Of a DNA stretch of 64,000 nt, positions 1 through 9,409 are shown in pieces; position 1 is the first letter of the stretch, and the number at the start of each line of letters is the position of its first letter. The DNA comes from Staphylococcus nepalensis (GTDB lineage: Bacteria; Bacillota; Bacilli; Staphylococcales; Staphylococcaceae), in NCBI RefSeq assembly GCF_014635045.1, contig NZ_BMCF01000003.1:186001-250000 (forward strand). Direction: 5' to 3'. A program made the translations under genes and the position numbers. Under the pieces are notes generated by a model that was given only the letters and a program-made list of their open reading frames with translations, did not search any database and was not told the DNA's origin.

Positions 1-295
1 AAATATTATATCCCAAATAGAGAAAGGATATAAAAAATTAAACCCTACTTTGCTTTAGACGACAGTAAGGCTTGCATATGACGAACCATATTTTTAATTA
101 ATGAGTATGAGTGTAACATAAAGAATAATTTATATAAAATTTACTAGGTTGAGTTAATAGAAGTGGTTATTATTGAGTTGAGAACATAATATACAAAATA
201 ATTGGAATTTTTATATCCTTAGCACATTTAAACCTTAACTGCTTTTTATAAAAGTTGGTAATTTTTTATAAAATTATATAAACGGAAGTGAACGA

Positions 296-2289
296 ATGGA
301 AAAATTTAAAGAAGCTATAACAAATTATATAGAGAAAGATGAAAATTTTGCAGTGTTTGTTGATGGAGGATGGGGAACAGGTAAAACACATTTCTTTGAG
401 CATGATTATTTCTTAAATAAAGTAGGAGAAGATAATGATGAAATTCAAGAAATCCACGATAAGAAATGTTATAAGAAAGAATATATTAGCGTATATGGCA
501 AGCATAGTTTGAAAGAAATAAAAGAAATAATTGTTACAAAAATTTTGAGCTATGTAGATGATGATGTAATTAGCGAAAACTTAAAACAAGGAATTAGTAA
601 TATTTTTAAAATGTTTGAAGTAAAGTTTTTGAATACTGAAAATATAACTCTTCAATAGATGATTATTTAGAATCAAAAGCACGTGATAAAATTAAGGATA
701 AGCTCAATAATAATGGAGGACGAGTCGTCTTTATAATAGACGATATAGAAAGATTAAATGATGGAATCAGTTTAAAAGAATTTTTAGGGTTTATACGTAA
801 TGTTTTATTAGACAGCTTTAACTGTAAAGTTATTATAATTGGTAATAAAGAAGCAATAACGAGTGAAAATAAAAATGAGATGAAAAATTATTGGGAGAAG
901 GTAATCAGTAGAAATTTAAAGTTTCCAAGTAATTTAGAAGTAGGAAAGAAAATATTAAATAATGATTTGAGAAAAAGTTATTTTAATGAAAATGAAATTC
1001 AAGATTTAATAGAATTAATTCAGGTTTCACCCTTGTCCACGTCTAAAGCAAATGTATTAAATCTTAGGACGTTAAATTTGGTAATAACAGATTTTAAAAA
1101 TATATATGATCAATTAGAAAATTGTAATAAAGAACACGTGAATACACGTATGTCTTTATTTACTTCTCTATTTATATTGCATAATATAAATAGAAATAAT
1201 GTAATTGACAATCAAGAAAAATTCAAAGATATGAAAGTTCCTAATGGGTTTACTTTTATAAACTCTAAGAAAGATAAAAAACCATCACCTGAAGAAGAAA
1301 TTTACCAAAAATATTTTCAAGAAAATGAAATTGCAAAAAAATATGCATTTTTTTCAAGGGAATTAAACAATTATATTTTTGAAGGTGTTTTAGATATAGA
1401 AGAATATCAAAAAAAGCTAAACGATAATTTTAGTGAAAAAAATGCAGAGGAAGACGTACTGTATATATTAAGAAATTTTATGTTGTATAGTGAGGATAAA
1501 GTTAAAGGTAAAGAAAGTGAAGCAATTGATATAATAAAAGGTGGTAGATATTCATTTGGTTATCGTCTCAACATTTATATGAAACTTAAAGAATTATGCC
1601 TAAATGGCATAGTAACTTTAAATGAAAAAGAAATAGATGAATTAGAAGATTATTTACTTGAAAATTATGAACTACAAATAAGTGATAGTATAGAAGGAGA
1701 AGATTTATTAAAGCTAATAAACTTTCACTTTCCACAAAACCCTGAACTAATAGAATATAAAAATGAATTATCTGAAAAATTGATGAAGCAACAAAAAATA
1801 TATATGAAAAAACAAGGGATATACCAACAGTATATTGAAGCTATATTAAATGAAGAGCGAAAAAAAAGAAGCGAGTTAGAAATGCAGTGTAAAGAAATAA
1901 AAAACGTAGATATTTTCACTATATTTAATAGTTATATAAGCGATATAGAAAAAGAACTTCTCGGAAATAATGCTAAAATTATTTATTTAAATAGATATAT
2001 TTACAATAGAACAGATATATTTATAGAAACTTTGGATAATATTGAACGATTTATTAATAATATAAAACAAATAGAAGCTCAAAATAAGGATAAAATCGCT
2101 AAATATAATTTTGATACATTACAAGGTACTCTGTCGAACATAAGAGAAAATACAAGGATAAAGCTAAATACCTGTGGTAAGAGAGGAAAGGAATATAAAA
2201 TAAGCCCCGTGAAGATTTCTAATTTAAGAAATCTTTTCGGAGCTGAATTTTGGAGCATATGTTGCAAGAATTTCTCATTTGTTAGCTAA
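296..2289 (+). pseudogene. KAP-type P-loop NTPase, frameshifted
   Basis: A P-loop NTPase is split by a frameshift. The first part (from the ATG at 296) carries Walker A GGWGTGKT at residues 24-31 and stops at 658. The downstream frame is open from 640 and carries the Walker B-like string FIIDDIERL (about 732-758), then a long helical, lysine/glutamate-rich region to 2289. Walker A plus hhhhDDxxR is the pattern of KAP/STAND-like NTPases, often found in membrane-associated or phage-defence proteins; that role is inference. Restoring the frame between 640 and 655 needs one extra base, so a 1-nt deletion (or sequencing error) is the simplest explanation. I see no X-XXY-YYZ slippery site there. 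Base composition is more AT-rich than the neighbours, suggesting transfer. Confidence 0.75.
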
Positions 2290-2404
2290 AATTACCCACA
2301 CATACTAAGTAAAGTGACAAAAGCAAATGTTATATTGTTGGTTTAACAATCCATTTTTAAAAGTATAATCTTAAATAGTTAATTTATAAATGTTAGTAAC
2401 ATGC

Positions 2405-2953
2405 TTAACGTGATTTGAGTTCGTCGCTTGTCATCCATTTATGATTTTTAACCACTTCGTCATTTTCCGTGGATTCATAGTCTACCATATAAACGGTGGT
2501 GTTTTTTACATCATCTATTTTAGCCTTTGCACCTTTCATACCAGGCATGTGATCAGCTTCTAACTTAACTGTATCGCCTTTTTTGAGTCCGCTTTCAGGG
2601 GCGTTGGCAACTTCTTCATTAACAACCCATTTATGATTATTAACCTTTTCATCCCCATTTGTAGGTGTGTAGCTTACGACATAAGCATATGTCTTGTAAG
2701 CGCCTTTTACGGTAGCTTCGGCATTTTTCATACCAGGCATGTGTCCTGCTGTAATAGTAACTTCATCACCTTTTTTAAACTTACCATCATCTGTAGTCTT
2801 TATACCATTTGGAGCTTTACTTTCGCTTTTATGTGCCATATGTTCTTCTTGTTGTTGGTCTTTAGACTCTTGTTTTTCTTTTTCATTATCATTGGAACAA
2901 GCTGATAATACTAAACCTGATGCTAATATAATAAAGCTCAATTCTTTCATCAT
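2405..2953 (-). CDS. copL: CopL-type copper-binding lipoprotein (DUF1541/YdhK, two repeats)
   Basis: This 182-residue protein starts with a short lipoprotein signal ending in LVLSAC (lipid-modified Cys19), followed by a polar, His-containing linker and two DUF1541 repeats. Each repeat has the string HMPGMK and ends in NHKW. DUF1541 proteins of the CopL type are surface-anchored and bind Cu(I), protecting staphylococci from copper. The start is preceded by AAGGAG. The copB remnant lies 18 bp upstream and a CsoR-type operator lies upstream of that, so this is the surviving part of a copBL operon. The family assignment is firm; the copper role rests on the family and on the operator. Confidence 0.82.
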   Translation of the reverse strand: MMKELSFIILASGLVLSACSNDNEKEKQESKDQQQEEHMAHKSESKAPNGIKTTDDGKFKKGDEVTITAGHMPGMKNAEATVKGAYKTYAYVVSYTPTNGDEKVNNHKWVVNEEVANAPESGLKKGDTVKLEADHMPGMKGAKAKIDDVKNTTVYMVDYESTENDEVVKNHKWMTSDELKSR

Positions 2954-2971
2954 ATTTAAAAACTCCTTCGT

Positions 2972-3209
2972 TTATTTTAATGTAAAAGCGTTAATTACTA
3001 TGAGTATCGTGCTTAAAGATATTAATAATTGCGCCTGCAGGCTGTGGTAATATCAAACTAATACAAGCTGATATATCGGACATAAGAGGAGCGATAACCA
3101 CGTTATATCCTGTAGCACACGTAAATTTTGAGTTATTTTCCTCATCGTATTTATTACGATAACGTTGCCCACATTCATGTTGACTATGGGGGTTTCAGTT
3201 ATTCGACAC
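2972..3209 (-). pseudogene. copB remnant (copper P1B-ATPase; N- and C-terminal ends only)
   Basis: A GTG start with GGAGG is followed by a His-containing segment with an in-frame TGA at codon 5 (SNN*NPHSQHECG). The frame then runs directly into CATGYNVV, which matches the WATGYNxxAIPL motif before the last membrane helices of copper P-type ATPases. A second frameshift near 3015 restores ISLSTILIVINAFTLK, the typical ATPase C-terminus, ending 18 bp before copL. The roughly 2 kb catalytic core (HMA-like region, CPx, DKTG) is absent. The original gene order would have been copB-copL. The identification comes from reading both frames and is convincing although short. Confidence 0.75.
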
Positions 3210-3267
3210 AATAAACCTCCTGAATTTTAATTTTTAAAGATATTTATAAGATAATGAGAGTATAACA

Positions 3268-3286
3268 TATACCCTACACGGGTATA
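3268..3286 (-). promoter_or_regulatory. CsoR-type copper operator and copBL promoter
   Basis: A 19-bp inverted repeat has arms TATACCC and GGGTATA around a 5-bp centre. This is the form of staphylococcal CsoR (or the related CstR) operators. Read toward copB/copL it lies between a possible -35 TTTATA and -10 TATACT with 18-bp spacing, so a bound repressor would block RNA polymerase. No csoR gene lies in the window. Confidence 0.7.
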
Positions 3287-3403
3287 AAGATTTCGCTTTT
3301 CTTATATTAATAAAACTAGTAATTAGTCGGTATCCAAGAAGATTATATAAACCGTTTAAATATAAAGAACTATATTGAGTGAAATGATGATTATAATTTA
3401 TAA

Positions 3404-3436
3404 AAAAACACCTCTTTTTAAAAGAAGTGTTTTAGT
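3404..3436. terminator. Imperfect hairpin with flanking A/T tracts
   Basis: AACACCTCTTTT pairs imperfectly with AAAAGAAGTGTT. It looks like an intrinsic terminator, but no intact gene leads into it from either side. Confidence 0.4.
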
Positions 3437-3832
3437 CATTTAGAAATAAAATACCATACATAAAAATTATAAACATAAACAGCCACATAGTGATTTATCC
3501 TTTTGAACTATGGTTAGAGCTGTAATGCCAATAATCATTATATGTAACCATCAAGTAATTAAACAGCAAAATAAACCATGGAATTGTTTATTTTTAGTTA
3601 ACACAATCGTTGATTGCTGGGAGTGGGCACGCTCAGGTGTTTACAGACGTTATAATAATGAAGTCATCTATCTCTCGAGTGTCAAGTTGATTTAAAGAAA
3701 GAGGTATAAAAGGATGCTCATTTTCGTTCGCATTAAAGCGTCAATCATCATTGATTGTGTTATGATGCGTCTACTTATTGGCATAGTAAATGAAATAAAA
3801 ATTAGGCGACATTAGGCCAAACCAATAAAAAT
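3437..3832. other. Gene-poor stretch, probably eroded DNA
   Basis: I see no supported gene. A short forward frame (3510-3695) contains the phrase WEWARSGVYRRYN, which reads like a protein fragment, but it has no ribosome site and no recognisable family. Confidence 0.4.
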
Positions 3833-3859
3833 CCCCTCGCTACTCGCAGTAGTGAGGGG
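3833..3859 (-). terminator. Terminator of the siderophore-binding-like gene
   Basis: A GC-rich stem CCCCTC-CTACT / AGTAG-GAGGGG is followed by a T-run on the minus strand. It is placed downstream of the gene ending at 3965. Confidence 0.75.
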
Positions 3860-3964
3860 TGTGAATAAGCGAATACTTATTTTCGTTAAATATATTTAAC
3901 ATCACAGCAGTTGGAAGGTAAAAGGATAAAGTTTTTGATATTTTAACGCCGGTATAAATGCTGA

Positions 3965-4822
3965 TTATTCTTTGAGGTTAGCTAAAGTTTCAATCATATC
4001 TTCAGAAGCTACTAAACCACGTAATTTAGCCCATTCATCTCTATTTACAAAATGCACTCTGTTATTTTTTACAGCGTCAAGATCGTCCCATTGATTACTA
4101 TTTTGTAATTTGTTTAAGTCTTCATCATCATCATTTTCAACCATAACAATTAATCTTTCTGGATTAACATTAGCAAGTTGTTCATATGACATTTCTAAAT
4201 AATCTGATTCTCTATATGCTGGTAATTTATCAGCAATTTTTTCGTTAAGTGCGTTTTTGAAACCTAATTTATTTAAAAATTCACCCACATATGTTTTATC
4301 TGAATGTGCAGTCACACCTTGTTCAGAAATTACAACTGCTAGGGTTTCTTTATTTTTATCTATATCAATTTGATTGTTATAGTTATTTATTAAATCTTTG
4401 TGACTATCTAAGCGTTCTTTGGCCTCTTTAGATTTACTAACTGCTGTACCAATACGTTGGAATACTTCTAATGATTCTTGGTAACCAGCGTCAAAGCTTC
4501 TAAATAAAATCGTAGGAGCTATCTCGCTTAATTCATTATATATATCGTCATGGCGATCAGCATCTCCGATAATAAGTTGTGGGGCAGCAGAACGAATTGA
4601 TTCAAAATCTGGATCAACACGTGTACCTACTGAGACATAGCCACCGACTTCTTCTTTTATTGGTGATATTAAATTCGTACTATCATTATCATCAGCAATA
4701 CCTTTAATGTCTATATCTAAAGCTACTAATGCATCAACGAATGAAAATTCTAAAGCTACTGCTGAATTAATATTTTCTGGTAATTCAGTAGTTCCTACAT
4801 CATGTTTAAATTCGAAAGTCAT
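3965..4822 (-). CDS. Siderophore/iron-complex-binding-like protein lacking a signal peptide
   Basis: This 285-residue protein has the two-lobed periplasmic-binding fold of the FhuD/FecB/HtsA class: a first lobe with VALEFSFVDALVALDI and APQLIIGD, then a long helix, then a second lobe with ERLIVMVEND and a C-terminal RGLVASEDMIETL helix. Such proteins normally capture ferric complexes as lipoproteins for an ABC importer. Here the ATG at 4822 is preceded by an excellent site (AAAGGAGGT, 7 nt away), and no hydrophobic leader or lipobox exists upstream in frame. It therefore appears cytoplasmic, or has lost its leader with re-use of an internal start. No permease or ATPase gene is nearby. Confidence 0.7.
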   Translation of the reverse strand: MTFEFKHDVGTTELPENINSAVALEFSFVDALVALDIDIKGIADDNDSTNLISPIKEEVGGYVSVGTRVDPDFESIRSAAPQLIIGDADRHDDIYNELSEIAPTILFRSFDAGYQESLEVFQRIGTAVSKSKEAKERLDSHKDLINNYNNQIDIDKNKETLAVVISEQGVTAHSDKTYVGEFLNKLGFKNALNEKIADKLPAYRESDYLEMSYEQLANVNPERLIVMVENDDDEDLNKLQNSNQWDDLDAVKNNRVHFVNRDEWAKLRGLVASEDMIETLANLKE

Positions 4823-5003
4823 CGTATTACCTCCTTTAGGTACTCATAGTATTAATATTCCACGTAGTTATTACATGAAACATAGGCTGTTTTTATTATA
4901 TAAAAGTAAAAATGGTTTGTTAGCTGAATTATAGTATTAGTCAGTAATAAAGAATGCATTTATTTAGCCGAACTAAAAGACACTTAGATTTATGAAAGCA
5001 AAG

Positions 5004-5046
5004 CAAACGTCAATGTCTATTGAAATAATATAGAAATTGACGTTTG
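5004..5046. repeat. Perfect 10-bp inverted repeat (terminator-like)
   Basis: CAAACGTCAA at 5004-5013 and its exact complement at 5037-5046 are separated by 23 bp. The repeat lies just downstream of the minus-strand gene ending at 5160 and may terminate it, although the loop is long and the T-run weak. Confidence 0.5.
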
Positions 5047-5159
5047 TACTTTAGGTAAATATATTTATATTCTAAACGCTTAATGTCACACAATGCATGT
5101 GATTGATAAATGCTATTTTTGGTTTCAAGCATTTTCGCCAAAGTGTATCATTTTAAAAG

Positions 5160-5390
5160 TTATGATTCATTAAGTTGCTCGTTGAGAGACACTAGTACAA
5201 GATCGTGTAAATTTTTGCGAAATACTGCTTCGTAATGATCTAGAAAGGCGTCAGTCGTTTTTCCCATAAATTCCTCGGCATCTGAAACTTGCTCAGGGAC
5301 TAAATCATTAAAACGATTTTCAGTTTCTTTAATTGTCAGTTCTGCTGCTTTAGGGACTAATTCGTCATATTTAACCAAAACTTTTTTCAT
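5160..5390 (-). CDS. Small hypothetical protein, 76 aa
   Basis: I do not recognise this protein. The most plausible start is the ATG at 5390 (MKKVLVKYDELVPK), which has AGGTGA before it; an upstream in-frame ATG at 5459 has no such site. The product is acidic and probably all-helical, with no membrane segment or signal peptide, and contains no cysteine. It stands alone, between the siderophore-binding-like gene and the YrhK gene, all on the same strand but with separate terminator-like hairpins. Confidence 0.5.
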   Translation of the reverse strand: MKKVLVKYDELVPKAAELTIKETENRFNDLVPEQVSDAEEFMGKTTDAFLDHYEAVFRKNLHDLVLVSLNEQLNES

Positions 5391-5775
5391 TATATCACCT
5401 GATTCTATCATTTTAGATATTCCACTTGTGTGCTTTTTATTTGTTTTGCTGATTTTCAATTTTTATCGAATGTGTCTGGTATTAACTTTTTTCGTTTTCT
5501 TATTATTCTTACAGTGTAATAATATACCTTGGGAGTAGCAATAATCCTGCTCACTAAAAATATAACTGTTTTCAGTTTATTTTTAGTTGTTTTAATATTT
5601 GATGCGCATCTGCCCGTGGTTTCATTTTTCGTCTTGAAACCATTGTTGAAAATTGCGTAATTAAATTTTTCATAAATTTATCTAGCAATGAGTTTCTAAT
5701 CAATGCCTCCCTATTAGAGTAAATTTAGTAAAGAGTGTATACAGCATTATCTATTTAGCAGAAAACAACTCAAAC
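5391..5775. other. Intergenic, nothing recognised
   Basis: AT-rich with no supported reading frame. Scattered T-runs only. Confidence 0.4.
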
Positions 5776-6045
5776 TTATAAATTTTTATCTTTCTTAACT
5801 TTATATATATGGATATCTCTAATAATAGTTATGATAGGTCTAATTAATAATTCAAAGCTACCAATGACAAATAGTACAGTGCCATAGAAAGTAGTGGATT
5901 CACTAAAAAATAAAAAACTACCAATGATAAAGCATAAGGCTAACAGGATATCGTTGATTTGATAAAGAAGTTTATAGAAAGCGTCAATTTTTATATCAAA
6001 GCCTAGAAATGTAAACTCTAATTCTTTTTTTGTGTTTTCATCCAT
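5776..6045 (-). CDS. YrhK-domain small membrane protein
   Basis: This 89-residue protein has a short charged N-terminus and two hydrophobic helices (about residues 32-50 and 55-78). The motif LCFIIGSFLFFSEST and the following GTVLFVIGS are typical of the YrhK-like domain, an uncharacterised membrane domain of Firmicutes and Proteobacteria. A Lys-rich C-terminus follows. The start has AGAGGTGAT before the ATG. Its function is unknown. Confidence 0.7.
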   Translation of the reverse strand: MDENTKKELEFTFLGFDIKIDAFYKLLYQINDILLALCFIIGSFLFFSESTTFYGTVLFVIGSFELLIRPIITIIRDIHIYKVKKDKNL

Positions 6046-6116
6046 CTAGTATCACCTCTAAATGATTGTATAACCCATCCACTAGAAAGCGTAACATAGC
6101 AAGATAAAATAAAAAC

Positions 6117-6149
6117 TACTGTTAGTGCAAAATAGACGACTAACAGTAG
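6117..6149 (-). terminator. Perfect 11-bp hairpin
   Basis: CTACTGTTAGT pairs exactly with ACTAACAGTAG and is followed on the minus strand by a T-rich tract. It sits upstream of the YrhK gene without an obvious gene leading into it. Confidence 0.5.
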
Positions 6150-6286
6150 CAAGTGTAAAACGAAAAATTATGTCAAGAGCTAGTATATAGTTACCCGTTC
6201 CTAATTAAAGCAAAACACTTTGGGATAAGGGTGGATGATAACCTTATTATTACTATGAATAAACCCTTGGTGCATTATGTTGCAGA

Positions 6287-6320
6287 AAAACCTCGTAAAC
6301 TAAAATGTTTACGAGGTTTT
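6287..6320. terminator. Terminator of the DHA2 efflux gene
   Basis: CCTCGTAAAC and GTTTACGAGG form a perfect 10-bp stem flanked by A4 and T4, so it could work in both directions. It lies 16 bp beyond the efflux gene stop. Confidence 0.85.
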
Positions 6321-6335
6321 GATAACGATTATGAA

Positions 6336-7748
6336 TTATAATGTACGACGTTTTGGCTTACTGTCATCAGAAAGTTTAAATGATAATAGCAGTGCAATAA
6401 CTGAAATAATTGTAGCAGTAATGAATGTGACATTTACACCATGAATCATACCAACCATACCTTCTGAAGGTATTGCTGAAACAGACATCATAGTAATGAA
6501 AACTGCTGTACCAATTGCACCAGCCATTTGTCTAAATGTGTTGTTCATCGCTGTACCATGTGCGATCAAATCGTTTGGTAATTGGTTGATTGCTAATGTA
6601 GTCATAGGCATCATAACCATAGCGATTGAAACCATTCTGAATGCGTTTGAAGTAGCAAGATACGTAAAGCTTGTATGTTCTGTTAACACTGTAAATGGTA
6701 ATGTTGAAATAACTAATACAAATAAGCCAATACGAGCGAGCCACTTGCCACCAAATTTATCGAATAGATAACCAGTAATAGGGTTCATCATACCCATAAT
6801 GATTGCCCCTGGAAGTAATACTAAACCAGATTCTAATGCAGAGAATTCTAACATATTCTGCATGTATAGTGGTAAGATGATGTTCGTTGCGATTAATACG
6901 CCGAATACAAACATACTTAGTACAGTACCTAATGTGTAAATACCGTAACTAAACACTCTAAACTCGAGCATTGGTTCTTTTAAATTTAATTGGCGGCGAA
7001 TAAATATAACGAGTGAAACGACACCAACAATGATAGGTACAATAAATTGAATACTTCCCCAACCTGCTTCACCAACAGAACTGAAACTATATAGTAATCC
7101 GCCAAAACCTAGCGTAGATAAGATAACTGAAGCAATATCTAATTTTGGATGCGTTGTTTCTGTAACATTTTTTAATAAGAAAATGGAAGCGATAATAATA
7201 ACAATCGCGATAGGGAATACTACATAGAAGACACTTCTCCAAGATAGGTGTTCAACTAATATACCAGATAAGGTAGGTCCAATTGCTGGAGCAAATGCGA
7301 TAACAAGTCCGAATAGACCCATTGCTGTACCGCGTTTTTCTTTAGGGAAAGTTAAAAATAGAATAGTTTGCATAAGCGGCATCATAATACCTGCGCCCGC
7401 AGCTTGAAGGACACGTCCAATTAATAGCATTGAAAAATCAATTCCAATAGCACAGAGTAGCGTACCTGCTGCAAAGATACTCATTGCAGTTAAGAATAGT
7501 TGCCTCGATGTAAAGCGCTCAATTAAAAATGCAGTGACAGGAATCATAATCCCGTTTACTAACATAAATATAGATTGTAACCATTGAACTGTACTTTCTG
7601 ATACTTGAAGGTCTTTCATAATGGGTGGCAACGCTGTACCAAGTAAAGTTTGGTTTAAAATAGTTATAAAAGCCCCTGACAATAGAACTATAAACAGAGG
7701 GATTCTTTTTTCAATATGGAATGTTCCGGTTTCTGTCAATATACTCAC
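6336..7748 (-). CDS. DHA2-family (14-TM) multidrug efflux MFS transporter, LmrB-like
   Basis: This 470-residue protein is a proton-driven drug exporter of the EmrB/QacA (DHA2) class. It has many hydrophobic helices, the motif A-like loop ERFTSRQLF after helix 2, and the antiporter motif C-like GLVIAFAPAIGPTLSG in helix 5. The early string LNQTLLGTALPPI (helix 1) is typical of LmrB/NorB-type pumps. The start used is GTG at 7748, with a TTG three codons later as an alternative. No regulator gene adjoins it. Substrate cannot be told from sequence. Confidence 0.85.
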   Translation of the reverse strand: MSILTETGTFHIEKRIPLFIVLLSGAFITILNQTLLGTALPPIMKDLQVSESTVQWLQSIFMLVNGIMIPVTAFLIERFTSRQLFLTAMSIFAAGTLLCAIGIDFSMLLIGRVLQAAGAGIMMPLMQTILFLTFPKEKRGTAMGLFGLVIAFAPAIGPTLSGILVEHLSWRSVFYVVFPIAIVIIIASIFLLKNVTETTHPKLDIASVILSTLGFGGLLYSFSSVGEAGWGSIQFIVPIIVGVVSLVIFIRRQLNLKEPMLEFRVFSYGIYTLGTVLSMFVFGVLIATNIILPLYMQNMLEFSALESGLVLLPGAIIMGMMNPITGYLFDKFGGKWLARIGLFVLVISTLPFTVLTEHTSFTYLATSNAFRMVSIAMVMMPMTTLAINQLPNDLIAHGTAMNNTFRQMAGAIGTAVFITMMSVSAIPSEGMVGMIHGVNVTFITATIISVIALLLSFKLSDDSKPKRRTL

Positions 7749-8230
7749 TTCTTTCTTAACAAATTACACATCAAAACATTATATCACTTGTCGTATGTTA
7801 AAGCTAAAGGTTGAACTTACTTTTTAAAAATTTATTTATCATTGTGTTTAAATATGCATGTAAGTACATTTGCTTATATTGCAATACAATTCGAATTGGT
7901 TATTTAACATCAGTTGGTGTATGTAAAAAGATTATATATAAAGAAGGAAGCGGGAGAGAAACCATATTTTCCAAAATAGTTTCGGGAGCCCGCTCCAGCA
8001 AGAATAACTAGAAAAAATACAAGTACCATGCTGATTACCTTCATAAATGACTGCATGGATTAAGACGCATGTATAACTGGCTACCACTTTAAAAGAATAA
8101 GTTTTTTAAAATACTGTTATAGATTTATTTTTGAGAAAGTTTGCTGCTATCCAGTGTAATATTTTAAAAGAGCATATTACTTTAAGTTTATGTTCCTAAG
8201 ATGCATCTCATAGTTAAAGTTACTCAGGCG
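7749..8230. other. Intergenic with one long-stem hairpin
   Basis: No gene is supported. A hairpin at 7950-7995 (GCGGG-GAGAAAC paired with GTTT-CCCGC) belongs to the dispersed hairpin family described in the findings. Confidence 0.5.
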
Positions 8231-9130
8231 TCACGATTTATCATCTAAGTAATTGGGTTTCATTTTTAAAGGCGTAAATACATAATCGATATTTGTCCAA
8301 TTTAAAAAATCTGCAAATTTTAAATAAGATGCTTTGAAAAATTGAGTAATAGTATCAACATGATGGTGATGGGCGTGCTCAAAAATAAACTCCATTAATT
8401 GTTTATCGAAATAACTATTTTCTGGGAAATGATGATCTGCGTTAAACGATTGGTCTGCAAAAGGGTAAGGTAAGACAAAACATGTTGGACCTTCAAACTG
8501 TTCATCACCAAACCAGAAACCAAATTCAATCATTTCTTCATCGAAGGCTGCGCGTTCAATGACTTTAGAATCATCTCCAAATGGTGCAGCTTTATCTTTT
8601 ACAATAATGCATGAAATATCAAAAGTTCCCCAGAATAACCCCGGTTTTGATTTTCTTACTCTTAAGCTGTTAATAAAATTCGCTTCAGCATGATAGGCAA
8701 ATTTCATTAAATCTAAAGCTTTTTCAGCTATTTTAGGTTCATAGTGATGATGTGTGTCGTCTTTTTCAAACGGAATTGGATGAGTTACTTCTTGGGGCAG
8801 CGTATTGATTTTTAAGTTAATACCTAATTGGTTTAAAATCGTTTCAATTTGGTTGTAATAAAATTGTATTGTTTTTCCATTTTCTAAATCGATATCATTT
8901 ATGTGTTGGTCAACTACTATTTCAATTTGATGTTGTAATAAATTAACTTCTAGTGAGAAGGTATGTGTCTTATAATTTAACATACCTGTACAAAAGCCTT
9001 GAACATTTATATTAAGAGTGACGTGAGACCATTGAGGTTCTTGGTAATTTGCTTCTAATTTATATTTCCCCAAAATCTGTGATAATAAGTGTAGTGTATC
9101 TTTTTCATTTTCCCAATCTTTAATCTTCAT
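8231..9130 (-). CDS. DUF5996 family protein
   Basis: This 299-residue soluble protein matches DUF5996: an N-terminal half with WSHVTLNINVQGFCTG, a central helix with NFINSLRVRKSKPGLFWGTFD, and the conserved block IEFGFWFGDEQFEGPTCFVLPYP. The middle contains a His run (DDTHHHY) and the C-terminal half another (HAHHHH), which could bind a metal, though this is only suggestive. No signal peptide or membrane segment is seen. The ribosome site is AGGTGG. It is monocistronic and faces away from mbcS. No biochemical role is known for the family. Confidence 0.75.
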   Translation of the reverse strand: MKIKDWENEKDTLHLLSQILGKYKLEANYQEPQWSHVTLNINVQGFCTGMLNYKTHTFSLEVNLLQHQIEIVVDQHINDIDLENGKTIQFYYNQIETILNQLGINLKINTLPQEVTHPIPFEKDDTHHHYEPKIAEKALDLMKFAYHAEANFINSLRVRKSKPGLFWGTFDISCIIVKDKAAPFGDDSKVIERAAFDEEMIEFGFWFGDEQFEGPTCFVLPYPFADQSFNADHHFPENSYFDKQLMEFIFEHAHHHHVDTITQFFKASYLKFADFLNWTNIDYVFTPLKMKPNYLDDKS

Positions 9131-9325
9131 AATGCCGCACCACCTAATAAAGTTTTTGCTATAAATGTCTTACCACAAAATACAAGTATGAAACCAATAC
9201 GACAAATGCTTAGATGAAGTAAATTAGATTATCATTTGTTATAATGTTAAAATGATTTAGGTATATAAGCTAAGTAGATATGTAATAACTTTTTGTTCTG
9301 TTAGAAAGGCATACTCATGCGTTTT

Positions 9326-9340
9326 TATTTTCAGAATAAT
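9326..9340 (+). promoter_or_regulatory. Putative CodY box
   Basis: TATTTTCAGAATAAT matches 12 of 15 positions of the CodY consensus (AATTTTCWGAAAATT). It lies about 70 bp upstream of the acyl-CoA synthetase start, consistent with nutritional control by branched-chain amino acids. Confidence 0.45.
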
Positions 9341-9409
9341 CAGAATCAATGTAATTTCATATTACATCGCATATTACAAAATTAATGATCGATTTAAGGA
9401 GAGTAACAA

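Noticed and set aside
640-660. Programmed -1 frameshift in the KAP NTPase
   Set aside because: No X-XXY-YYZ heptamer occurs in the overlap, and the family is not known to use frameshifting; a simple indel is more likely.
3510-3695. 61-codon frame with WEWARSGVYRRYN
   Set aside because: No ribosome site, no recognisable family and a short frame in eroded DNA.
9240-9409. T-box or riboswitch before the acyl-CoA synthetase
   Set aside because: No specifier stem, AGGGTGG T-box core or known aptamer could be found.
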